Positions 1 to 7,258 of a DNA stretch of 64,000 nucleotides are shown piece by piece. The position numbers were made by a program, and so were the translations under genes. The notes beneath the pieces were generated by a model that was not told the DNA's origin, ran no database searches, and saw nothing but the letters and a program-made list of their open reading frames with translations. The stretch covers positions 27,861-91,860 of the forward strand of contig CAWUIQ010000011.1 of NCBI GenBank assembly GCA_963922565.1, given 5' to 3'. Within the stretch, counting starts at the first letter, position 1; the number at the start of each line of letters is the position of its first letter. This DNA comes from JBCBKL01 sp963922565. GTDB taxonomy: Bacteria; Pseudomonadota; Alphaproteobacteria; Rhodobacterales; Rhodobacteraceae.

Positions 1-366
1 CCCCTTACGCAAGGGACGACCATCCATCGGTCGGCCGTTAGGGTCAATAATCCGACCCAGCCAAGACGCGTGCGGGAAGATCCCTCGGGGCTCTATCAGA
101 ACGGCCCGGTCGCCATGTGCCAATCCTTCCAGGTCATCGTCCAGAAGAACTGTCAGATTGCCATCAATCCTCGTCCCGACAACCTCACCGGAACTCGCCA
201 CATGATCACGGCCATAGATCTTGATCTGATCGCCAACGCGGGCGTGCTGGTTCAGACCTCCGACCTGAACGATCCCTGAATCGACACCCACGACCCGACC
301 GACCGGTCGCACGGTCGTTAGTTGAGCAAGCGGTCCACCGATTTCCTTGAGATCAAGATCGCCCAT
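1..366 (-). CDS. fliI: Flagellum-specific ATP synthase FliI, N-terminal part (gene runs off the left edge)
   Basis: Reading right to left, the first 122 codons form an F1-ATPase-type N-terminal beta-barrel: a VGRVVGVDSGIVQVGGL stretch near residue 16 and GRIIDPNGRPMDGRPL near the window edge, as in the FliI/YscN family. FliI is the cytoplasmic ATPase of the flagellar type III export apparatus and works with FliH and FliJ. The Walker A region would lie outside the window. Two adjacent ATGs exist (369 and 366); an AGGAG five bases before the second favours 366. The gene is divergent from flgB. Family identity is clear; completeness cannot be judged. Confidence 0.88.
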   Translation of the reverse strand, partial: MGDLDLKEIGGPLAQLTTVRPVGRVVGVDSGIVQVGGLNQHARVGDQIKIYGRDHVASSGEVVGTRIDGNLTVLLDDDLEGLAHGDRAVLIEPRGIFPHASWLGRIIDPNGRPMDGRPLRKG

Positions 367-412
367 CATCGCTCCTCAGCATCGTTGCAAACCGTTTCTA
401 AAGGAATCGCAG

Positions 413-427
413 TTAAGCGTTCATTGA
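413..427. promoter_or_regulatory. Candidate CtrA box between fliI and flgB
   Basis: TTAA-N7-TTGA, one mismatch from the TTAA-N7-TTAA consensus of alphaproteobacterial CtrA. It sits in the 83-bp divergent spacer, 22 bp before the flgB start. Similar boxes occur at the other three main flagellar promoter regions of the window. The match is by eye only. Confidence 0.4.
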
Positions 428-449
428 AATCGATCGAGGGAGAAACCCC

Positions 450-836
450 GTGTTCCAGAATTTAGAGGTCTTTCAGATGTCTTCCGCCATGGCGAGGCAT
501 GCTGGTGCAAGGCAGGCTCTTATTTCGGAGAATATCGCGAATTCAGATACTCCAGGATATAAGTCGAAAGACCTGAACAATTTCAAAGATGTCTTTTCTA
601 CAGATCAAACTGGAATTCAGAAAGCGACGAGGGATAGTCATCTACATGGATCATCGGAATTCGGACGCCCATCTGAAATAATTCAGATGCGGGGATCAAA
701 CTCACCGAACGGAAACTCAGTTTCTATTGAAGGTGAAATGCTCAAAGCCGCTGAAACCAATAAACAACATGATCGATCACTGGCGATCTACAAGTCTGCC
801 ATGAAGATCCTTCGGTTCAGCCTAGGCAAGGTCTGA
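450..836 (+). CDS. flgB: Flagellar basal-body proximal rod protein FlgB
   Basis: A 128-residue protein of usual FlgB length with the rod signature ISENIANSDTPGYKSKD near residue 26. FlgB forms the proximal part of the periplasmic rod, next to FliE and the MS-ring. The start is GTG, chosen because GAGGGAG lies seven bases upstream; a later in-frame ATG at 477 would cut the conserved N-terminal helix. It opens a compact plus-strand rod and ring operon with flgC nine bases downstream. The gene is visibly richer in A+T than the flagellar genes after it. Confidence 0.93.
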   Translation: MFQNLEVFQMSSAMARHAGARQALISENIANSDTPGYKSKDLNNFKDVFSTDQTGIQKATRDSHLHGSSEFGRPSEIIQMRGSNSPNGNSVSIEGEMLKAAETNKQHDRSLAIYKSAMKILRFSLGKV

Positions 837-844
837 GGTTCATC

Positions 845-1237
845 ATGAGTGAATTTTCGAAATCACTTGCCGTCTCTGCAAGCGGGCTGAACGCGCAGTC
901 TGCCAGGCTGCGGCACCTTTCCGAAAACATCTCGAACGCTGACACGCCAGGTTATCGGCGCAAGCTGGTATCATTCGAAGCTGAACTCAATAGTGGCGAT
1001 GGTGTTTCGCGGGTCGAACCCGGCCGCGTCCGCTTAGACAAGTCCGAGTTGGAGAGAGTATATGATCCCAGTCATCCGATGGCTGACGAAACCGGCCACT
1101 ATGACGGCTCGAACGTCAATTTGCTGATTGAGCTTGCCGATGCCCGCGAAGCACAGCGCAGCTATGAAGCAAACCTGAAAATGTTCGAACAGGCGCGGAC
1201 GATGTCCGCGAACCTTTTGAAACTCCTACAACGTTAA
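845..1237 (+). CDS. flgC: Flagellar basal-body rod protein FlgC
   Basis: A 130-residue rod protein with the N-terminal signature LSENISNADTPGYRRK and a C-terminal coiled segment (ELADAREAQRSYEANLKMFEQA) that pairs with the N-terminal helix in axial proteins. FlgC belongs to the proximal rod together with FlgB, FlgF and FliE. It lies between flgB and fliE with short spacers, so co-transcription is very likely. Length matches the family and no anomaly is visible. Confidence 0.94.
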   Translation: MSEFSKSLAVSASGLNAQSARLRHLSENISNADTPGYRRKLVSFEAELNSGDGVSRVEPGRVRLDKSELERVYDPSHPMADETGHYDGSNVNLLIELADAREAQRSYEANLKMFEQARTMSANLLKLLQR

Positions 1238-1258
1238 CGATTGAAACGGAGGTCCAGA

Positions 1259-1543
1259 ATGGACGTCAACTCACTTTCAGCAGTTCAGAAATACGGGGCA
1301 TCCAAGCCGGCGACTGAACCTTCGCAGCAACCCGGCAACAGCCTGTTCGGCAGCATGGTCAGCGACTTCGCGAGCACTTTGGCCGCAAGCGAAGCCGAGG
1401 CCAAACAGGCAATGGTTGGCGACGCGGACCCCCATGCGCTTGTCCAAGCGCTCGCTCAGACCGAGTTGGCCGTCGAAACTGCGGTGACGGTGCGAAACAA
1501 GGTCGTCGAAGCCTATCAAGAAGTGTTGCGGATGCCGGTCTGA
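1259..1543 (+). CDS. fliE: Flagellar hook-basal body complex protein FliE
   Basis: A 94-residue protein, the usual FliE size, ending in the typical TAVTVRNKVVEAYQEVLRMPV segment. FliE joins the MS-ring/export gate to the rod. The ATG at 1259 is preceded by GGAGG six bases upstream; a TTG at 1241 in the same frame would place this Shine-Dalgarno inside the gene, so it was rejected. It is five bases ahead of fliQ within the rod operon. Confidence 0.93.
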   Translation: MDVNSLSAVQKYGASKPATEPSQQPGNSLFGSMVSDFASTLAASEAEAKQAMVGDADPHALVQALAQTELAVETAVTVRNKVVEAYQEVLRMPV

Positions 1544-1548
1544 CCCTG

Positions 1549-1815
1549 ATGGATGACGTCATCTTCTTTGACACATTGAGGCAAGGTCTATGGGTCGCTG
1601 TCGCGGTCTCTGTGCCGATCCTTTCGGTTGCACTGATCGCCGGGGTGACCATTGGCCTTCTGCAAGCTCTGACGTCAATTCAGGAAATGACCCTCACGTT
1701 CGTACCAAAACTGGCCGCCATCATCATGGTTTTCTGGCTTTCGATGGGTTTCATGACTGAAACGCTAATTTCGTTCTTTCATGACCGTATCGTCCCGATG
1801 ATCGTAGGAGTGTAG
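1549..1815 (+). CDS. fliQ: Flagellar export gate protein FliQ
   Basis: An 88-residue inner-membrane protein with two hydrophobic helices (about residues 15-40 and 50-72), the standard FliQ/SctS layout, including LLQALTSIQEMTLTFVPKL between them. FliQ assembles with FliP and FliR into the export gate of the flagellar secretion system. Here it sits among rod genes, away from fliP and fliR, a split known in alphaproteobacteria. One base separates its stop from flgF. Confidence 0.95.
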   Translation: MDDVIFFDTLRQGLWVAVAVSVPILSVALIAGVTIGLLQALTSIQEMTLTFVPKLAAIIMVFWLSMGFMTETLISFFHDRIVPMIVGV

Positions 1816-1816
1816 A

Positions 1817-2536
1817 ATGGAAAATGGAAGTTATATTACGCTGACGCGGCAATCGGGGCTAATGCGCGAAATGCAGGTTGTTGCGAATAATATCGCAAAC
1901 TCGAATACAACTGGATATCGTCAAGAGGGCGTTATTTTTTCGGAGTATGTTCAGAACATTGACTATGATGCCTCGCTTTCCATGGGGAACGGAAATGTTC
2001 GCCAAACCTCGTTCAATCAAGGGGCAGTTGCCGAGACGAATGGAACCTTTGACTTTGCCATTGAAGGTGATGGCTTTTTTCTGATCGAAACCCCGAACGG
2101 CGAACGGCTCACAAGAGCTGGTGCTTTCACGCCGAATGGCGAGGGCGATCTGGTGACCATGGACGGCTATCGCGTTCTCGACCAAGGCGGTGCACCGGTC
2201 TTCGTCCCGCCGGGGGTCAAATCGATCACTGTCGCAGCCGATGGGACACTTAGCGCCGACGGCACCTTGCTGGGTCAAATCGGGCTCGTCGTCCCAACCG
2301 ATCCCCAATCCATGCAGCGCGAGACCGGGGTCATGTTTCGTGCCGACGAAGGATATGAGCCGAGCGAAAACGGACGTATCCTGCAGGGCTTTGTCGAACG
2401 ATCCAACGTAGAGGCCATTACGCAATTGAGCAGGATGATCGAGATCCAAAGGGCGTATGAGCTGGGTCAAAGTTTCCTGGACGCCGAAGATGAGCGGCTG
2501 CGCAACGCCCTGCAATCCCTGACAAAATCAAGCTGA
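1817..2536 (+). CDS. flgF: Flagellar basal-body rod protein FlgF
   Basis: A 239-residue axial protein with the N-terminal rod motif VVANNIANSNTTGYRQEG, a central FAIEGDGFFLIETPNGERL module typical of FlgE/F/G, and a C-terminal helix (ITQLSRMIEIQRAYELGQ). FlgF is a minor proximal-rod subunit. It is followed 11 bases later by its paralogue flgG. Identification as FlgF rather than FlgG rests on order (fliQ-flgF-flgG) and on the less canonical N-terminus. Confidence 0.93.
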   Translation: MENGSYITLTRQSGLMREMQVVANNIANSNTTGYRQEGVIFSEYVQNIDYDASLSMGNGNVRQTSFNQGAVAETNGTFDFAIEGDGFFLIETPNGERLTRAGAFTPNGEGDLVTMDGYRVLDQGGAPVFVPPGVKSITVAADGTLSADGTLLGQIGLVVPTDPQSMQRETGVMFRADEGYEPSENGRILQGFVERSNVEAITQLSRMIEIQRAYELGQSFLDAEDERLRNALQSLTKSS

Positions 2537-2547
2537 GGTAGACATTC

Positions 2548-3333
2548 ATGCGTGCCCTCCAAATTGCCGCGACCGGCATGACAGCACAACAGATGCGGGT
2601 CGAAACGATATCGAACAACCTCGCGAACATGAGCACGACGGGGTACAACGCCCGGCGCGCTGAGTTCGCGGACCTTCACTACCAGCAGCTTGCGCGGCCT
2701 GGCTCAGTCAACGCCTCGGACGGCACCGTTCTGCCAACAGGGGTCCAATTGGGTCTCGGCGTACGTCCCTCGGCGGTGTCGGTGCACCTGCAGCAAGGCG
2801 GATTGTCGGCAACGGGTTCTGATCTGGATGTCGCCATCGACGGGAACGGCTACTTCGAGGTTACGCTGCCATCCGGCCAAACGGCTTACACCCGCGATGG
2901 TGCGTTGAAGCGAACCGGTGATGGGTTGGTGGTTACGTCGGAAGGGTTCGCCGTCGCGCCCGAAATCGTGATCCCGGCCGACGCGCGGAGCATATCGATC
3001 AATGGCGAGGGCGAGATCTACGCCTATTTCGCGGATGCGACCGAAGCGCAGCTGCTTGGTCAGCTCACCCTTGCAAGTTTCACCAATGCCAAGGGTCTTG
3101 AGGCGATTGGCGGCAACCTCTTTGTCGAGACAGAAGCATCTGGTCCTGCTCTGGTCTCGACGCCGGGGATCGATGGCTTGGGAACCCTGCGCCAGGGCTT
3201 TCTTGAGGACAGCTCCGTCGATGCGGTCCAGGAAATCACTGAGCTGATCGAAGCCCAACGTGGTTATGAAATGAATGCAAAAGTCATCTCCGCCGTCGAC
3301 GAGATGATGGGTGCAACGACGCAGGTCCGATGA
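2548..3333 (+). CDS. flgG: Flagellar distal rod protein FlgG
   Basis: A 261-residue distal-rod protein, exactly the usual FlgG length. It starts MRALQIAATGMTAQQ, carries TISNNLANMSTTGYNARRAEF and the insert DLHYQQLARPGS characteristic of FlgG, and ends with EITELIEAQRGYEMNAKVIS. It forms the drive shaft passing through the P- and L-rings. The stop overlaps the flgA start by four bases, so translation is coupled. Confidence 0.96.
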   Translation: MRALQIAATGMTAQQMRVETISNNLANMSTTGYNARRAEFADLHYQQLARPGSVNASDGTVLPTGVQLGLGVRPSAVSVHLQQGGLSATGSDLDVAIDGNGYFEVTLPSGQTAYTRDGALKRTGDGLVVTSEGFAVAPEIVIPADARSISINGEGEIYAYFADATEAQLLGQLTLASFTNAKGLEAIGGNLFVETEASGPALVSTPGIDGLGTLRQGFLEDSSVDAVQEITELIEAQRGYEMNAKVISAVDEMMGATTQVR

Positions 3334-3752
3334 TGCACCGGCTGGCCGCTTCAGGGATTTGTTTGATTCTGGCGACCACCGCGCTCGCCGACTTGGTCGT
3401 GCCAACGCGAACGATCCGGCCCGGCCAGATCATCGAAGCGGGTGATGTCCAGATCGTTGACGGTTCGAACGGGGGCAGCTTTGACCGTTTGAACGACGTC
3501 ATTGGTCAGGAGGCGCGGCTCGCGCTCTATCCCAGCCGACCCATCCCTTTTGAGTCGATTGGTGCCCCTGCTGTCATCACGCGCAATCAGATCGTGCCTC
3601 TCCTTTATGCGGGCCGCGGCATCTTCATCACGACCGAGGCGCGCGCTTTGCAGCGCGGCGGTATCGGAGATCGGATCCGGCTGATGAACCTGTCATCACG
3701 CACCGTCGTCTACGGCTTTGTCCGCTCCGACGGTTCCATCATCGTCAAGTAG
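3330..3752 (+). CDS. flgA: P-ring assembly chaperone FlgA (short form)
   Basis: A 140-residue exported protein: signal peptide to about residue 20 (ATTALA cleavage region), then an SAF-type domain with TRTIRPGQIIEAGDVQIV and NQIVPLLYAGRGIFITTEARAL, ending in GFVRSDGSIIVK. FlgA is the periplasmic chaperone for FlgI P-ring assembly. It is the short form common in alphaproteobacteria, lacking the extra N-terminal domain of enterobacterial FlgA. It overlaps flgG and precedes flgH, while its partner flgI lies in another transcription unit of the window. Confidence 0.92.
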   Translation: MMHRLAASGICLILATTALADLVVPTRTIRPGQIIEAGDVQIVDGSNGGSFDRLNDVIGQEARLALYPSRPIPFESIGAPAVITRNQIVPLLYAGRGIFITTEARALQRGGIGDRIRLMNLSSRTVVYGFVRSDGSIIVK

Positions 3753-3763
3753 GGTCATAACAT

Positions 3764-4495
3764 ATGTGGTTTCCCAAGAAGTTCGCCTTTGCCGCACCTC
3801 TGGTGATGATGGGATGTGTCGACTCCGATCATCTTGGAAAGGAGCCGTCGTTCAGCTCACCGTTCGAGACGCGGGAGCATGCTGCGATGATGGCGCCCGG
3901 CCTGCAGGCGATTGCCCCTCAGCAAGGCGTCATCGATCGCGCGTCGCTCTGGAGCGGCAATCGCGGATCGTTGCTTGGCGACCGCCGCGCAATGCAACGC
4001 GGCGATATCATGACGGTCGTTATCGAAATTGACGAAAAGGCAGAGATTTCGAATGCGACGGATCGATCACGGTCCGGCAGCGAAAGCCTCCAACTGCCTC
4101 AACTGCTTGGTCTTCCTCAACGTCTGGACAACAAGCTGCCCGAGGGCGCCAGCTCGTCTGACTTGGTATCGATCAACTCGTCCAGCAATTCATCAGGTGA
4201 CGGTTCGGTCAAAAGGAAAGAGAAGCTGACGCTTCGCGTTGCCGCGACGGTGGTTGATGTCTTGCCCAACGGGGTGCTGTCCATTGCCGGATCACAGGAA
4301 CTGCGCGTCAACTTCGAGATGCGAGAGCTTCTCGTGACCGGTTACGTCAGACCGGAAGACATCTCTCGTCAGAACGAAATCACCTATGACAAGATCGCTT
4401 CGGCGCGGGTGTCCTACGGAGGGCGCGGCCAGATTACCGAAGTCCAACAACCGCGGATTGGTCAGCAAGTTCTCGACTCTGTGCTGCCGTTCTAG
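3764..4495 (+). CDS. flgH: Flagellar L-ring lipoprotein FlgH
   Basis: A 243-residue outer-membrane lipoprotein. A short signal sequence ends in an MMGC lipobox with the acylated cysteine near residue 18. FlgH hallmarks follow: LWSGNRGSLLGDRRAMQRGDIMTVVIEIDEKAEISNAT, and the C-terminal GVLSIAGSQELRVN and GYVRPEDISRQNEITYDKIASARVSYGGRG (quoted here by position, about residues 100-230). It forms the L-ring around the rod. No strong Shine-Dalgarno is visible. It is followed 12 bases later by a FliL-like gene. Confidence 0.94.
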   Translation: MWFPKKFAFAAPLVMMGCVDSDHLGKEPSFSSPFETREHAAMMAPGLQAIAPQQGVIDRASLWSGNRGSLLGDRRAMQRGDIMTVVIEIDEKAEISNATDRSRSGSESLQLPQLLGLPQRLDNKLPEGASSSDLVSINSSSNSSGDGSVKRKEKLTLRVAATVVDVLPNGVLSIAGSQELRVNFEMRELLVTGYVRPEDISRQNEITYDKIASARVSYGGRGQITEVQQPRIGQQVLDSVLPF

Positions 4496-4507
4496 GAGAC
4501 CGAAACG

Positions 4508-4999
4508 TTGAAGAAGTTACTGCCGCTTATCCTTTTGCTCATCGGGGCCGGTGCGGGCGTCGGCGCCGGAGTTTTCCTGCGTCCGGCACCTGAACCCGTG
4601 GCTGAGGCGGCCATCGAAGAGGCTTCCAAGGAAGAAAAGAAGAAAGAGAAAACGAAAGAGGAAGAAGCCTCGGCTGACTATGAGTACATGAAGTTGAGCA
4701 ATCAATTTGTCGTACCGATTGTCGAAAAAGAGCGCGTTTCAGCCCTTATCGTTCTTTCCCTGAGCATCGAAGTCGTCGCCGGAAATAAAGAAAAAATATA
4801 TCTGAAAGAACCGAAGCTGCGAGATTCATTTCTTCGAACGTTATTTGATCATGCGAACGTTGGTGGCTTCGACGGGGAGTTCACGGATGCAAACAATCTG
4901 GATATTCTGCGCCGTGCCCTTCTGGAAATCGCGCAGCGCGATCTGGGTGATGTGATTACCGATGTGCTGATCCTCGATATCGCCCGGCAGGATTACTGA
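4508..4999 (+). CDS. FliL-like membrane-anchored flagellar protein (second copy)
   Basis: A 163-residue bitopic protein: N-terminal membrane anchor (about residues 3-24, rich in Leu/Gly/Ala), a very charged Lys/Glu linker (about 38-55), then a periplasmic domain with VVPIVEKERVSALIVLSLSIEV and a C-terminal DVITDVLILDIARQDY. This layout fits FliL, which surrounds the stator and is stomatin/SPFH-like in fold. A clearer fliL lies at 13598-14089, so this is a paralogue or a FliL-fold relative. The start is TTG, supported by AGGAGA eight bases upstream. Its stop is three bases from the stop of the convergent FliJ-like gene. Confidence 0.7.
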   Translation: MKKLLPLILLLIGAGAGVGAGVFLRPAPEPVAEAAIEEASKEEKKKEKTKEEEASADYEYMKLSNQFVVPIVEKERVSALIVLSLSIEVVAGNKEKIYLKEPKLRDSFLRTLFDHANVGGFDGEFTDANNLDILRRALLEIAQRDLGDVITDVLILDIARQDY

Positions 5000-5002
5000 C
5001 GA

Positions 5003-5407
5003 TCAGAAACGCACGACCCGTTGGACCGCGTCATCAAGCAGGCGCTTGGCCGCTTTCTTTCGATTGCTGAGGGTGGTCTCGTCCACGAGCTTCTGAGCGA
5101 CCTCTTTGCGTCCCCGCAAGCGTCGAAGCTCAGCCATGTACTGCTCTTTTCGGGCCAGGACTTGCGCAAGTCGGGTGTTGAGCGAGGTGCGCGACCTGTC
5201 CAGCCAACGCAGCCAAGCAAGGTCAGCCCCCAGAGCGCGCATCGTCCCCTGCTCTGGCTCGTGCATTTGAACGACGGCCGCGTGCCTGTCCAGCTTTGCC
5301 AACTGCGCCCTCAATCGTTGCTCTTCCTCCATGATCCCCTTGATCCTGGACTGAGCATTCTCGAACTGCAGGGCTGAAAGCTCTTTGATCGCGTATAGTT
5401 TCTCCAA
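5003..5407 (-). CDS. FliJ-like coiled-coil protein downstream of flhB
   Basis: A 134-residue, strongly helical, charged protein (KLEKLYAIKELSALQFENA, IMEEEQRLRAQLAKL, RRLRGRKEVAQKLVDETT), predicted to be an almost continuous coiled coil. Size, composition and position behind flhB suggest a FliJ-type export chaperone or ATPase stalk protein, but sequence alone does not prove it. The start is TTG: AGGAG overlapping the end of flhB lies six bases before it, and an in-frame extension upstream lies within flhB codons. It is the last gene of the flhA-fliR-flhB run. Confidence 0.68.
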   Translation of the reverse strand: MEKLYAIKELSALQFENAQSRIKGIMEEEQRLRAQLAKLDRHAAVVQMHEPEQGTMRALGADLAWLRWLDRSRTSLNTRLAQVLARKEQYMAELRRLRGRKEVAQKLVDETTLSNRKKAAKRLLDDAVQRVVRF

Positions 5408-5408
5408 T

Positions 5409-6491
5409 TTACACTCCTCGACGCGCTTTTTCCCGCATGAGATCGGCAAACCGGATTGCAGCTGCCACCGCCTGATAGTGCTCAGCCCGAATTTCTTCGC
5501 CCACTTCGACGAACTCGTGCAACGCCCGCGCCGTCGGCGGATCGCTGTGGATCGGCACAGCGGCCTCGTTCGCGATCTCCCTGATCTTGTGCGCGATCTC
5601 ATCGACACCCTTTGCCACACAGACAGGTGCCGTTCCGGGCTCCCGCTGCCATTTCAATGCCACAGCATAATGGGTCGGGTTGACGATGATGACATCGGCG
5701 TCCGGAACATCGACCATCATCTGCGCCGCGGCGATGGCCTGCGCGCGGCTTCGCCGCTCCTGCTTGAGATGCGGATCGCCTTCCGCATCCTTGGTTTCGT
5801 CCATTATCTCCTTGCGCGACATCCGGTTCTTGCGCAGATGCTCAGCGTGCTGCCACATGAAGTCGATCGCGCCGACTATGATCGCAACAAGCACGACAAT
5901 TACGAGAAATTTGGAGCAAAGCTCCGCTAGAAATCGGATCGAGGCCGTCGGACCCGTCTGTATCGAAACGACTATTTCTTCGATATTGGATCGGAGAAAG
6001 ATAGAGAGAACAAGCGAATAGACGAGCAACTTCGTGAAGCTTTTTGCAAACTCAAACAGTCCATTCCTGCCGAATTTCTGCTTTGCGTTTTGGAGAATGG
6101 AGATCCGCGACAGCTTCGGCTCAAGCTTCGACGGAGTAAAAACGAACCCCCGTTGAACAGCGACAACAGCAACCACCATAAGTGCCGGTCCGAGGAAGAG
6201 ACCCATGGTGTGATCGATCGCGTCGAACAGGATCAAACCCGTGATACCGACCACACCTCCGGAAAACACATCGTCTGCCAAGACCGTCGCGTTTTCGAGG
6301 ATACTCATCATGCCGGAGCCGAGTTGGATGAGCTGGTCGGCCCCGAACGCAAGCAGGGTGAGGGTCAGCCCGGCGTAGACAGCCGCGGCCTGTAGGTCGG
6401 TTGATCGTGGAATTTCACCCTTTTTCCGAGCATCGTCGAGCTTTTTCTGGGTCGGCTCAAACGACTTGTCGGCTTCTTCATCCTGGCTCAT
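5409..6491 (-). CDS. flhB: Flagellar export switch protein FlhB
   Basis: A 360-residue export-gate protein. N-terminal KSFEPTQKKLDDARKKGE is followed by four membrane helices, then a cytoplasmic domain with the autocleavage motif NPTH at residues 271-274 preceded by DADVIIV. FlhB switches the export apparatus from rod/hook to filament substrates after self-cleavage between N271 and P272. The stop of the upstream fliR overlaps its start by four bases. All key residues are present. Confidence 0.97.
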   Translation of the reverse strand: MSQDEEADKSFEPTQKKLDDARKKGEIPRSTDLQAAAVYAGLTLTLLAFGADQLIQLGSGMMSILENATVLADDVFSGGVVGITGLILFDAIDHTMGLFLGPALMVVAVVAVQRGFVFTPSKLEPKLSRISILQNAKQKFGRNGLFEFAKSFTKLLVYSLVLSIFLRSNIEEIVVSIQTGPTASIRFLAELCSKFLVIVVLVAIIVGAIDFMWQHAEHLRKNRMSRKEIMDETKDAEGDPHLKQERRSRAQAIAAAQMMVDVPDADVIIVNPTHYAVALKWQREPGTAPVCVAKGVDEIAHKIREIANEAAVPIHSDPPTARALHEFVEVGEEIRAEHYQAVAAAIRFADLMREKARRGV

Positions 6492-7258
6492 CGGCGGGCG
6501 CCAAACGGATCTGCAAGAAAGAGATCAAAGGACGTGATCCAAAACGCCAGCATGATCGGCGACGCCAGCATAAGCAGCACCAGCCCACCCGCCGTGATGA
6601 CCGGGGCACCTACAAAGGCGACCATCAGTTGGGGCATCGCCTTGTTGATCGCGCCAAGCGCGAGGTTGTACAGGACCGACAGAATGACAAAAGGAGCGGC
6701 AAGCGAGAATGCGAGCGAGAATGCCGTCGCCACCTGATCGACGCCCCATTCGGCCAAATCCGATCCCAAGACGAAGGCCCCGGGTTGCAGGATCGTATAA
6801 GAAAAAATGACAAACTGAGCGAATTTGACGTGCAGCCCCAACAGTATCGCAAGCGCAATCCCGGCGACCGTCAGTATCTGCCCGATAGCCGCAACCGGTT
6901 CGGCAACCGCGCCACCAAGGATCTGCGAGAGGGAGGTCGCCTGCGCCGCGATCGCCCCCGCCGTCTGTAGGGCAAGAACAAACATTCTGATTCCAAGGCC
7001 CAGAACCACACCGGCAAGAACTTCAGTAGCGAGGACCAGAACCATTGCACCAAAGCCGGGGCGGAGATCGATGTCAGGGACGGCCGGAAACACCACGAAC
7101 GTGAAGGCAACAGCCGCCGCCAACTTGATCTGCATCGGGATCTGGTTTTCGTTCATGCCCGGCAGAAGCGATACAGCGGCCCCGACCCTGAGAAAAACGA
7201 TGAAACCGAGCCACAGCTGGCTGTTCAGAATACCGATCAGATCAGCAAGATCTTGCAT
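6488..7258 (-). CDS. fliR: Flagellar export gate protein FliR
   Basis: A 256-residue inner-membrane protein with about six hydrophobic helices, of the usual FliR/SctT length. It starts with FIVFLRVGAAVSLLPGMNE and contains the conserved GIRMFVLALQTAGAIAAQ helix and the ALGAINKAMPQLMVAFVGAP segment typical of FliR. It caps the FliP-FliQ-FliR export gate. It overlaps flhA by one base and flhB by four, so the three are translationally coupled. Confidence 0.95.
   Translation of the reverse strand: MQDLADLIGILNSQLWLGFIVFLRVGAAVSLLPGMNENQIPMQIKLAAAVAFTFVVFPAVPDIDLRPGFGAMVLVLATEVLAGVVLGLGIRMFVLALQTAGAIAAQATSLSQILGGAVAEPVAAIGQILTVAGIALAILLGLHVKFAQFVIFSYTILQPGAFVLGSDLAEWGVDQVATAFSLAFSLAAPFVILSVLYNLALGAINKAMPQLMVAFVGAPVITAGGLVLLMLASPIMLAFWITSFDLFLADPFGARR

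Noticed and set aside
70..279. Plus-strand open frame of 69 codons at the left edge
   Set aside because: It is the shadow of the fliI fragment on the minus strand, which shows clear family motifs.
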